A stretch of DNA of 64,000 bases from Lentinus brumalis (taxonomy: Eukaryota > Basidiomycota > Agaricomycetes > Polyporales > Polyporaceae). Below, piece by piece: positions 1 through 10,700 of the stretch. A program made the position numbers and the translations under genes. The DNA is taken from contig MARA01000008.1 in assembly GCA_001792895.1 (NCBI GenBank), positions 186,001 through 250,000 on the forward strand, in the 5' to 3' direction. How positions within the stretch are numbered: the stretch's first letter is position 1; each line of letters opens with the position of its first letter. The notes below the pieces were generated by a model. That model was not told the origin of the DNA. It saw nothing but the letters and a program-made list of their open reading frames with translations, and ran no database searches.

Positions 1-234
1 CCTGGACACGACTAGTGACCAGGTTTGTGGGGTAGTAAAGTCGCATCTGTGGATCAATCTGTTGTGGGCGTCGTGATGGGATCTCTGATGGGATCTGATT
101 AGTCACCCATTGTCTAGACGCTTATTGACCGCTCTGTTTGTCGGTTGTCTGACAGTGACTCTTCGACTCAAGTTTGCGTCTGGGTGCCAGGGAGAATGCT
201 TCGTAGGTGAGTCTGTGGTCGACTAGCTGGGTCG
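1..234. other. left flank of the transposon, no gene seen
   Basis: I see no coding frame or known element here. The last bases run into the target duplication of the DNA transposon at 235. The sequence is ordinary host DNA in composition. Confidence 0.5.
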
Positions 235-242
235 GTTACGGT
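235..242. repeat. 8-bp target site duplication, left copy
   Basis: GTTACGGT directly abuts the left terminal repeat and is repeated exactly at 7065-7072 after the right terminal repeat. Confidence 0.92.
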
Positions 243-277
243 AGGACCCCTGCATAAGCGCTAATAACTTACACCCC
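243..277 (+). repeat. left terminal inverted repeat, 35 bp
   Basis: It begins AGGACCCCTGCATAAGCG and ends in AACTTACACCCC. It matches the reverse complement of 7030-7064 at all 35 positions and diverges immediately after. Confidence 0.95.
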
Positions 278-413
278 GGAACCTCCAAAAATGGGCCCGG
301 AGGGCCCGAAAACTTACATGCCAAACTCCAAAAAGTTGGGTCTGGGAGGCGCAACTTACACCCCCAAAAAGCACCCTCGAGAGACCAACTTACAGGCATC
401 GGACCTCCAAAAA
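266..413 (+). repeat. left subterminal repeat array of the transposon
   Basis: Two short motifs alternate about every 35-45 bp. AACTTACA lies at 266, 311, 353 and 387. A C-rich/A-tract motif (CCTCCAAAAA or a one-base variant) lies at 282, 326, 361 and 404. Such subterminal arrays are commonly transposase binding sites in class II elements; that role is inferred here. Confidence 0.8.
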
Positions 414-572
414 GTGTCCCATGAGCACGCACATGGAGCAACGTCCGATCAGCTTCGGGCGTTCCCACGTGGTACATACCTGATCCGTCTGCGCATACCG
501 AACACCTTGGGAAGTCATCTTCCTTCGATATGCAAGGCTCGGCGCCGACCTTATGTTGGCCCCGAAAAGGCC

Positions 573-579
573 ATATATA
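573..579 (+). promoter_or_regulatory. probable TATA box of the transposon gene
   Basis: A TATATAC-type element lies about 155 bp upstream of the start codon at 733, between the subterminal array and the gene. This would place initiation near 605. It is a sequence match only. Confidence 0.45.
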
Positions 580-732
580 CCCAGCCGCCCACATAACACG
601 CTGCGTCGTGCCTGTAATGTACCATAGAGCTTGCAGTAATAATTACATGTAAATCATCTCGACCAGCGAGGATGTCAGACGGCCACTGAAGGCTCCCCAA
701 CACCCACTGTCCACAATCGCAACCACGATCCC

Positions 733-3700
733 ATGGACCCCGACTCTATTGTCGCCCCACCCAACCTACTCTCTGCATTCCAAGTCCCTGGTGATCGTTC
801 TGTTGCCCAACTTCTCGCTTGGCCGAACACTCCTCCTCGCCCACGAAGTCACAAGTATGATATCCCGGCACTACATTGGTTCTCGGACAAGGAACCGACA
901 CTCCACATCCTTGATTCTTCTGAGATACTGCTCCCTTCGTCGCAGAACTGCGTTGCGTTGGACTCAAGACTTCGGGAGGCATGTACCAACGGAGCCCGCT
1001 CGGTACAGCATCCAGTCAAGAACGACGTCTATCTGCCGTTGTGGATCGTCCGTGTTTGGAAGTGGGGAGATGGTCTGCTTCGCGCACAGGAGGTGTGGAG
1101 GGATTGCTTAGGTTGGGTTGAGAAGGCCGGAAAGCGGGAGAAGTGGGGAGAAGAGATGGCGGCAAGGATTCGCGACACTGTGTTGAGTTGCCCACAGATG
1201 ACCGGTTTCGCAATCCTGCAGAACGGAGGGGTCAGCTCGTCAACCTTGGCGAAGAATCTCTTGTCAAATGCATGGTTGAATGACGAGAGCATGAACTGTC
1301 TCCTAGATGTCTTCACACACAACATGCGGTCGTCGAACACGAGTCCCGCGACGTCCACAGCCTCTATCTACCTCCGTACCTCGCTGAAGAATCCAAATTC
1401 AACGACTCACCAACATTACGCCAACAAGCTCGCATCAGGTGCTGTCCACAAACTTTTGATGCCGTGCAATATCCGGAACGTCCACTGGATTGCTGTCGAG
1501 GTTGACGTGACTGCGAAGATCATCAGTATCGGTGACTCAAGCCCCAAGTTCTCCCGGGGCGACCTACCTGGTTTGCTTGCCGAGATTCGGGGATTCCTGG
1601 CTCCTGTCTACCCGAATGCGTCTTGGAGAGTCAATCAGTCGGCTCTTGAGACCGGACTCCAGGTTGACGGCACATCGTGCGGGATCGCAAGTTTGAACGC
1701 GATCGAGCGGCGTATCTTCCCCGACGCTCCGGCATGGTCACCATCTGCACCGGGCTTCATGCGTGCAGCCTACTTCGAGCGCTGCGTGACGTTAGGGTCT
1801 CAGGTGAGTCTGATTATACTGAAATGGCTGCACTGACCGTGATACTCATGCGTGTTGTCAAACCAGCATCAGCACGACTCTCTTCACAATGATCGACCAC
1901 CTGTCCCAGACGTGGAGGATCAGCAACTGACTGTCGAGGCCAACGGTACGTACCAACAGCGCTGATGCTGAATCATCGGCTGTGTATCAAGCTGACATGA
2001 CGAAACATACTTAGGCACCTGTTCCACAACCGACATACTCCCAAGCAGTTCGGACTCAGGGAGCTCCGCCGGGCGTTCGGAGGCTGCATCGGCCTCTGAC
2101 CCTGAATCCGGAGACGACTCTGACAGTACAGGCCAGCCCGAATCCCCAAAGCCCCAGCGTTGCAACACGAATACGTCAAAGAAGTCGGTCCCGTCCGTGC
2201 ACCGTAAGCCGCATGCCCAGCCTCCGACAAACAAGATGAGCGCATCTGCAGAGACCAAGCCCAAGGGAGGTTTGAGGAGGGACGCAGTCGTGAGTATATA
2301 ATGGATCTCATGGGTTCAGAATGCTGACGACGAACCTATACCCTTGCAGCCCACATGGTGGTCAGATACTGGGTTCAAGAGCTTCAGGAAGAAGATCCTC
2401 CGCATGGATCCGAAGGCCGACTTCAGCTTGCATGACAGGAAGGTTGTCGTCTGCTCGCGGTGCTACAAGCCGGTGCCGATGCGCGTAGCAAATCAAGTCG
2501 ACCGGTTCGAGAGCCACCGCGACGGGAAGAAGTGCCTTGATGGCGATGAAGTACCGATCAACCCGGGGCAGACATTCCTGTCGGGGTGGCTGAGCAAAAC
2601 ACCTCAGGGGATCAGCGTCTCGACCAGCAGGACAGAAGTGCGCACCCTCGCGGACGAAGTAGCCTGCCCGGGCATAGGCTTCGACAACAACCCACGCATC
2701 CCACCGTATCTCAGACGGACTGTCGTACCCTCGGGCGGGGCACCCCGGCGAGAGGTGCTCACGCTGGAGGTTCTCCGCCAGCACAAAAAGACGTCGGGTG
2801 AGGGGGACGTACATGCGCTCACGGCCAAGGAGGTCAAGGATCGTGTGCTTGCTGCAGAGCGGACACAAGCACGATGGCTCAACCATCACACCACCGGCAC
2901 GGTCACCTCGCCATTCTGCCTCCGGCGTGCTCAGATCTCACGCACAGGAGATATCTGCCCTTGCGCCAAATGCCTAGGTGTCTTGCGGCTCAAGGTCTTC
3001 CGTACTGCGATCAAGAAACGCCCGCCGAAGCCCGGACGTTCAATACATACGCCAAAGGGGTACCGTAACGAGGTTGTCGGAGCATCCTTCTTCCGATTCC
3101 TTGACGTCGAAGAGCTATTGACAATGGTAAGTACGCACTAAGTCGCTGCCAATACACATTGAAACTGAAACCTTTGGTCTTTAGCCAGCGGATCAGTTTC
3201 CGTGGCTTGAGTTTGCCCAACGGGGTGTGGCTGGTCGCTACAAGGATCGCGGAACATTTATTGGGATGATGAAGACAATCATGAGGGTGGAAGAGCGCTT
3301 GCATCAGGGGAAGGAGCTGAAGAACATACGCTATGACGCATCATACGACGACTTTTGCACGCAGATGGCGCTTCTATCGCCGCGATGCTACTCACTTCTT
3401 CAAGCAGAGTGCGGAGGACGCACTCTGCGGAGCATGCAGTGAGCTGATTCACATTGCGTCTAACGGTGAACATCAGCTGATGGGAGCGTCAGACAACATC
3501 GTGCAAAAGCAGGGAAATTCCAACCAGGAATCGTCGATGCGAACTTCGACGCAGCTGTAAGGTGGGCGGAAAGCCTAGGCTGGAATGGTCCGTTCATCTT
3601 GGCCGTCGATGATACGAAGGTCACTGCGGCGCTGCGCTCCTACCAAGACGGAGGTCAGTGGTGCCTGGGAGGCCTTCATGGGGTGGTGCACACATTCACG

Positions 3701-6700
3701 ACCTATGAAGAATTGCTGGAGCTCTCACGCATTGATAAGGGGGAGATAGCAGAGAAGGTATTGCTCACCTGCTGAGTACAAAAACTCGTCACTCACCCCA
3801 TGTCATAGGTACGCGCGTGGCTCTTGATCATCCCTGTGATCGGCGTGCCTCCCCGGCTTGTCGCGACCATGGCACTTCGGAGCAAGGTTGGCCGGCCGCA
3901 GCTGCGTTCGTGGCACGAGGAGGTCTCTGCCAAGCTGTCTTCCCGGAACTTGCACATTGTGTCGTACAATGTTGATGGCGTCGAGACCGAGCGGGGTCTT
4001 ACCCATGACATCCAGAGAGACGCGTTTGCGGAGGGCATGTCCCACGCGTGGACGTTCCGGCACCCATGCGACAATCAGCCACCCCTCATACTCAAAGTCC
4101 CGCTACTTGCGAACCGCAAGCCATGCATCATGTCATCAGATGGGAAGCACGCCAAGAAGAACTCGCGCGGAAGCGCTATCTCTGGCGCACGGGTACTGGC
4201 CATGGGTCGCTACCTCATCCACTACGGGCAACTTGCCACTCTGGCACAGGGCGAGGACTCACCGCTGATGAAGTCGGACATTATCGGGGTTGACAAACAA
4301 GATGATCGGGCAGCGGCTCGTCTCTTCTCCTCCGCAACCGTCGACTATGCCCGGGTTGTGATGCCCGACGAACTTGGGCTGGCGAGTTACTTGTTCATTG
4401 TCGGCGAGGTCTTGGACGCCCAGCAGAATCGGCACCTCGGCCATTGCGAACGAGTCAAGATGCTGTGGCGGGCGCGGTTCTTTCTGGATGGATGGCGTCA
4501 GCACATTCTGGACCACCCTCACTACGCAGCACCTACCCACTTCATCACCCGCGAGCTCTACGATATCCTCTCGATCTTCATCAACGCGATGTTGTGCCTC
4601 ATCCTCACACATCGCGACTTCTTCCCCGACGTCCCTCTATTCCACTGGCTGAACTCGACAGAGCCCTGTGAGCACTTCTTTGGGTGTGCGCGCAAGATAC
4701 AGAAGGACTTCACCTTTGTCGAGTGGCTCATCATGCTTCCGAAGATCGCCATCCTCATGGCGGGAGAGTTGCGCAACAAGATGAAGGGTGCTCAGGAGAA
4801 GGCATCTGCAAGCCGCTACGGCTATCATCATTCCTACTTCCACTCGCGCGGGGTGAACCTCTCGAACCTCGCCTCATTCCCATCCGATGACGAGTTCCAA
4901 TTGATGATTGACGTCGCACACGAGGAGGCGCAGAACCTCCTAACGCTGCTTGGAATCGAGGTGGCTGCGTCGGCAGTGGTGGATGAGGAAGCTTTGACGG
5001 CCGCTCTAGAGTTTCTGTCGAACGATCCACCGTCCGAGCCCGCAGCTGGCGAAGGGGACCAGTCTGTTGCTGACATGTTGGAGCAACTTCTCCGCGAGGA
5101 CGGCGGCCAGTACAGGCGTCACGAGGACCCTGTTGGAACGGACGAGCCACTGACGGATCTTGGCATACAGAGCATCGCCACGATCATACACGATCACCTG
5201 AGACTGTAAGTCGTCGTGCATGTACGTCAACGGGATGGCACTCACAAATATGTTACGCAGTCAGAGCATCGTGGATGATATACCGGACCCCGGTGAAGAC
5301 GAAAGTGCGGCGGTATATCGCGCTCATATTGCAGAGGTGCTCCAGACCATCAACAACGAGCTGGAGCTGAGAGCAGATGCAGAGAGCCACACGAGTCAGC
5401 ATGTAACCGGTGCGGTCAACCCCGGCGGGGCCGAGAACCTTCGACACACTCACCATGCAGACACGCCTCCAAGTCACGCAGCGAAAACCACCTCGATGGA
5501 GCGCGATGCAACCGAGCCTGCCATGGTTTGTGACCTTCTTTGCTCTCCACCTCGGTACATACGCTGATGCCCAAAACGAACACGTCAGGTTACGCAAGAC
5601 CAGGGAACTGATAGGCCGCGGAAGACTTACTCGGAAACCATTGAACGCCTGCGAAAACCGCTGGATTTCGGAACGGCGCGAGCTTTCAACTTCACTGCGC
5701 TCGTCGATGAGCGCAAGCGACACGAGACTGATGAAGCACGCAGCGCCATTGCTTACCGCTTCAAACACGCAGTTGCTAGCGGCGCGCTTGAGTCTTTGGA
5801 CCGCGCCGGAAGTCAGAGCGACTCCAACCCCGCTCTCGCGGGTGATAGCTCGGAGCTGAAAGCGTCGCTTGTGTCTGAGATTACGCGCGTGATGTCGTCC
5901 TCGTTCAGCGGGAAGGGCGATGGCCGTGGGACAGCGTCCGGCGTCGAACGAAAGGAGCGGTGGGAGGGAGGTGGACAGCCCGCAAGCGCAGACGGCGAGC
6001 CTGAGAATGCGCCAACGACAGGTGAGAGCTCCTGCCTGCGGCTGACCACATCATGAGGACTGACCATGTCCCGATGTTAGCGGACAGGGGGATGGCCCCG
6101 AGAATCCGAGTCTACAGAGACATCGATGCTCGATCGGCATTCACGCTCAAATTGGGAGGGATCTCCCACTTCCGGCCCCTCAAGCACGGATCCTGGGTTG
6201 TTGTCTGTAGAATGGGGAAGCTCTATATCGGGCAGGGTGAGTTCATAGTCAGCATGTCGACACAGAGAGACAGGAAAGCTGAAAATCGACTTTAGTCAAG
6301 GTGATTTACGTCAAGGGCGGGGGACAACGGCCTACGCACAATTACTCGCCTGAGTGCGCGGACGTGAGCAAGCTATCGCGCCTCGTCGTCCTCATGTACA
6401 CGGACATGGGCATGGGGGATATGTCCATCCTGACGCCTCTCACTGTATCGCTTGGCAACGGCGATATGGCTGACTCCCCGACCTATCTTTTCCTTCGACA
6501 GGAGGAGCTCGTCACGTCTCTGGACGCGCTATGCCCAAACCCCATTGAAAACACAATGCCTATTCGACCGGGCTTATCGATGCTCACAGTCAGCTCCAAG
6601 CTCACAGATCCATTTTTCAACTTACAGGGAAATGCAGCGGCGATCGCGAAGGCTGTGGAGACCTTGATCAAGGACTCGAGGAAACGGCGTAAGCCTGGTG

Positions 6701-6774
6701 AGGACCCAGATGTCGAGGGAGAGCTGGATGTCGAGGAAGAAGAGACGGTCGCACACAAGAGGAGGAAGCTTTGA
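733..6774 (+). CDS. Ulp1 protease-zinc finger-P-element-like transposase fusion (1,816 aa, 11 exons)
   Basis: Exons: 733-1803, 1867-1945, 2015-2289, 2350-3126, 3185-3438, 3493-3757, 3809-5205, 5261-5525, 5589-6021, 6081-6236, 6296-6774. All introns are GT-AG (51-69 bp) and the exon sum is 1,817 codons with no internal stop. Residues about 180-320 form a Ulp1/C48 SUMO-protease-like domain: WLND at 181, H251, D268, Q310 and C316 in a TSCGIAS box. A BED-like finger follows (C510-x2-C513-x17-H531-x5-C537), then a CPCAKC cluster at 678-683. The RNase H-fold transposase has LAVDDTKV (D858/D859), SYNVDGVETER (D963), DGKHAKKN (D1018) and CEHFFGCAR (E1195). The tail (about 1,600-1,816) is novel to me and ends in basic, NLS-like KRRKL. 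The protease may process the polyprotein or act on SUMO-like targets; this is inference. The exon 5/6 junction is the least certain splice. Confidence 0.85.
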
Positions 6775-6915
6775 GCTGTACTAGTGGTAGCAATGTGCAT
6801 GTGAGCGAGCGGCGGTCGTGCACTGAGTCGATAGCGAAGACGAAGTGAGGGTTACTACTATGACCGTATCAGGGAGGCCTACAGCTATTTCGGGGAGCGC
6901 CCGGCGGGCGCTTGG

Positions 6916-7008
6916 AACTTACATCCCGGGAACCTCCAAAAATGGCGGCCTCGGAGCCAACTTACACGCCGACCTCCGAAAAGTAGCCCTCCGGGGGACC
7001 TCCAAAAA
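6916..7008 (+). repeat. right subterminal repeat array of the transposon
   Basis: AACTTACA lies at 6916 and 6959. CCTCCAAAAA-type motifs lie at 6933, 6973 (one mismatch) and 6999. They point in the same direction as the left array rather than inverted. The terminal repeat itself supplies one inverted copy (TGTAAGTT at 7034). Confidence 0.75.
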
Positions 7009-7029
7009 GGGGCAAAATGAGGCCGGCCG

Positions 7030-7064
7030 GGGGTGTAAGTTATTAGCGCTTATGCAGGGGTCCT
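7030..7064 (-). repeat. right terminal inverted repeat, 35 bp
   Basis: It is the exact reverse complement of 243-277 and is followed at once by the second copy of GTTACGGT. Confidence 0.95.
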
Positions 7065-7072
7065 GTTACGGT
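7065..7072. repeat. 8-bp target site duplication, right copy
   Basis: GTTACGGT is identical to 235-242. Confidence 0.92.
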
Positions 7073-7099
7073 CCCAGCTCGCTTGCGGCAACGAGCGAG

Positions 7100-7500
7100 G
7101 ACGAGCGGGCTTTAGCCCCGAGTTGAGCTCCACTCATGAAGTATAGTCTAGTTGTATGCTGATATGATTTGGTTGGACCACTGGAGGGTGTCCAGTTCGA
7201 CTGGCTGGTGTCAGTCACAGTCGCTCGTGGTGGCCAGCGAGCGCGGACGAGCCGGCTTGTTGGTGACCGGCCATGCTTAGCTGGATCAGTCCCGGACCAC
7301 CCGGGATCGCTCTGCGGCCAGAGCTCAGACGAGCGGGCTTTAGCCCCGAGTCGAGCTCCACTGTAGGATGGTATAGTTGTATTGCTGATTTGGTTGGACC
7401 ACTGGGTTCGACTGGCTGGATGTCAGTCCCGATCGCTTGCGGTGGCGAGCGAGCTCAGCCGGCGAGCGGGCTTTAGCCCCGAGCGAGCGAGCGAGCTCCG
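7100..7500. repeat. diverged tandem repeat right of the transposon
   Basis: The 19-bp core AGCGGGCTTTAGCCCCGAG recurs at 7104, 7332 and 7465. GATTTGGTTGGACCACTGG recurs near 7165 and 7386. Each core contains a small CGGGCT-TT-AGCCCG hairpin. The unit is irregular (228 and 133 bp between cores). No coding potential is evident. The repeat lies outside the transposon's duplication, so it is host DNA or an older element. Confidence 0.6.
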
Positions 7501-7714
7501 TTTAGTCGTATGCTTACTCGGGATCGGACATATTATTAGCATATCGTCGTGGGCAGGTTTGCCCGGAGGGCCGTACGTATAAATAACTCTACTCGATGAA
7601 CATGGTACAGCAACGATAGCGATGTGAGATAGTGTGATGCGTGCGACAGACTTCTAGTAGATGAGTGATATCCGAACAGCGTAGAATATTCGTACAAGCC
7701 TCAGACCAGTCCGA

Positions 7715-10700
7715 CTAGGGCTGCCCACTCCGCGGCTCCTCCAAATCCACCAGGATACCACTGTCCTCCCCAATGTCCAAGTCATCGTCCTCCCTCCACT
7801 CGTCAATGATATCTTTGGTCTCCTGCACCAATGCCTCGAGCGCCTCCGCTCGCGACCACGCCCGAACCAGCCCCTCCGCCTCCGAAAAATCGCCCATCTC
7901 ACCCGTCGAGTCCATTGACGATACGCTCGCGAGCGGTAAGATCGGGTATCCCAGCATCGCCTGTGCTATGCGTATCCGCCGCACGGTCATCCGCACGAGC
8001 ACTGGGGACTCGACCACCATCTCGCGTGCCAGGACGAGCGCACTGCGTCCTCCAAAACTACTCCGACGGCCACCAGGGGAGAAAGATCGACGCCCGCCAG
8101 ACTCTCCTGAGGGTGAGATCGGCCGCACCGGACCTAGATGGACAATCTTGGGCCCGGACTCGCGTGCGGCGCGGCGTGAGGGCGTGAGTGGACTCGGCAT
8201 GAGCATGTAACCCGCTTGGCGGTCCTCCGACCGGCGTGGAGTTGAGGACTGCATGCCGAACTCGTCAAAGTTGGGGAGAGATACGGAATTCGTGAATAGC
8301 CCCGAGCTGCGGGGCGTCGATACTGCGCTGTTGGGCTCTCCCGCAAGGAAACTCCTCCGCGGCTTCGAGAAGATGTTAGAGACTGGTCGGCTTCGCGACC
8401 GACTGGGTGTCCCAGGGAAGGACGCGCTCATGGGTAGAAGGGGGCTGACAGGGCCTCCGCCGTTGCCTCCACCGCTGGCCGTGAGCTCTTGATGCAGCGT
8501 GGCAACATTCTCCTGCACGAACACGCGCATTTGCAAGGCGAGCGGGTTGCGCCGGAGGCATAGCCATTCCACAAGCGACCAAGTCATGTAATCCACGATG
8601 CGTGGGCGCCGCTGCGAGCGCATACGGGATGTGGATGGCATCATAGACGGCGTGAGGAAGGGATTGTCGTCACGGTCTCCGAGGTTGAACGTGCTCGTCT
8701 TAGGAGAGTGGGTCGGGGACGGAGGCTCCGAGTAGCCCGGACGAGAAGGTACGGCGAAGCCCGCGTCGCCGTCTGCAAGTGCTTCCCTCAGGATACCGCC
8801 AATATGTCCCCATATGCCTGGTATGGCCGCCGACAGATCTTGCTCCGCACGAGTCACGATAACTTTCAAAATTTGTAGCGCTACGACGAGCGCCGTCGCC
8901 GGTTTGGGATCCGGTGTGGATGTGATTGATCGACGACTGTCCGTGGACTTGCGGCGCTCGACACTGGGAATTGACGTCTTGGACTCGCTCTTCATGTAGT
9001 CGGCGCGTTGAATCACCGCCAGAACATACACTAGAAGGCGCATCCAAGCCTTCGAGTAGACGTCTCGGCGCCACTTCTCCGCCCATTGGCTATCGTTCGC
9101 AATGTCGACGGACGTCTTCATGCGTAGGACGAATGGGAGGATGACTCCGGATAGATACTCGAAGGTCGCTTCCCGTTTCTCCAGCTCCGCGACGACGTCC
9201 GCACCAACGGCGAGGAGGGCCTTGTCGAGCAGGTTAAGCAAGCTTCCTCTGACCGCGAGGGCCCATAGAAGGTTCTCCGAAGCTGCAACCTCGCATGCTT
9301 CTAGGCCAGCACTGCAGTACTGCGTCACAAGCAAGCGAGCAAAAGCAGGCTGGTTCGCGTAGACAGTATCTGCGGCCAGTGTCGCAAGGACATCGAATAT
9401 GCCAGAAAAGTCGACAGTAGTCATGTACGAGGAGATGATGGGCGCAACATCTGTGAGAAGGGTGACAACTTCTTTGAGATCGGGGTGGGTCGGGCGGATG
9501 AGCACTGCGCGGACGTAGTCGGCAAGGAAGGTTGCGACGCGTGGGACGCTCGACCGGGAATCCTTGAAGATCACCTTGACAAGCTCCAAGACCCGCTGCG
9601 ACGCCAACGATGAAAGTGAGCCGCCGGCTCGTGCGTAGGCGACGACTAGTGAGAGATAGTCCAAACGCATAGCCAGGAGGTCGCTAGGGACAGAGGCTTG
9701 TGAATGGTTGGCCTGGTTCAAGCCTGCCTGAGATACGGTATTGGAGCCAAGTTCCTCCACTAGAGACGCACTCTCGGCGGCCTTGGCCTTGACCACGCCC
9801 TTGTTAAGTAAGATAGAGCCGAGAGCACTGATACCATCCTTGAGAACATGACGAGCTGACGCGGACGCGTGGTACAGGTCTGGGCCCAGTAACATGAGGA
9901 ATCGCATGAATTGTTGCGCCCGGAGGATGGTGGGATTGTGAGCGATCACCGTGAGGAAGAGTCGAACGAGGTCATCCAAACCGAGTCGTTTGCTGTCGAA
10001 TTCGTCCGGAACGTCCACAGTTACCTGATTCTTGTCCTGTGTGCTCCTATGGACTGACGCGAGGAACGCCTGAGGAACCTTCTCCGCGATGGTCACCATG
10101 ATCGCCTCCTGCTCCTCCAGCTTCGTGAGCGCACTGAGGGCAGCTACCTCGGGATGGGTAAGAGGGGCAGGGCCCTTCAAGGTGCTGAACAGAGTGAACA
10201 CATTGTGACATATGGCACCTCCATCCGCGTCGGGCAGCGCTATCACGTTCGACAAGACGTCGCAGGTCTGGAAAATGAAAGACTCCTGGTGCAGAGCGTA
10301 AAAGCGATTAACGGCGAACTCGATGATGGCTCGAATGCTGGGATGCGACTCAGCCTCGCAGTACACTTTGATCACTGCGGGCATAAACATCGTGTAGCCG
10401 CCGCCTGATGTGTATAGACGTCTGAAGCGTGTGCTAGCAATGAGGTAGTCTGCGACAAAGTCAGTGGCAGTCGACTGCACAAACCACTGGGCACTCACTG
10501 AGCATGGCTTGGGCAACGATCCCTCCATCATCGCCGTGCGCAAGAAGGATACGGTTGACGCCTTCCAGTAACAACGCAAGCTCTTCACGGTCGTTGAGAT
10601 GCCGAGACATGGAACGAAAGACCTGGTTAAGAACGAGTAGATGACTCCTAGCTAGCGTCAACGACAGCGCCGTCAATGCTGGGTTCGGGGGCGCTCGACC

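Larger units (their letters stand above)
243..7064 (+). mobile_element. complete P-superfamily-like DNA transposon carrying a Ulp1 protease-transposase fusion
   Basis: The element is 6,822 bp. Its ends are perfect 35-bp inverted repeats (243-277 and 7030-7064) beginning AGGACCCC. It is flanked by an exact 8-bp duplication, GTTACGGT, at 235-242 and 7065-7072. Inside is one long intron-bearing gene (733-6774) that stays open from start to stop. An 8-bp target duplication, terminal repeats of about 30 bp and a DD(D)E transposase with a D..H..KN.R block fit the P/THAP9 superfamily as known from animals. KDZ elements of fungi can also carry Ulp1 proteases, but the KDZ-type transposase motifs are not seen. 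Intact ends and gene suggest recent activity. The boundaries are seen directly; the superfamily is inferred from motifs. Confidence 0.92.

Noticed and set aside
243..7064. Assignment of the transposon to the KDZ (Kyakuja/Dileera/Zisupton) group because of its Ulp1 domain
   Set aside because: The transposase lacks the KDZ-type core motifs as I know them and instead shows P/THAP9-like blocks. The 8-bp duplication alone does not separate the two.
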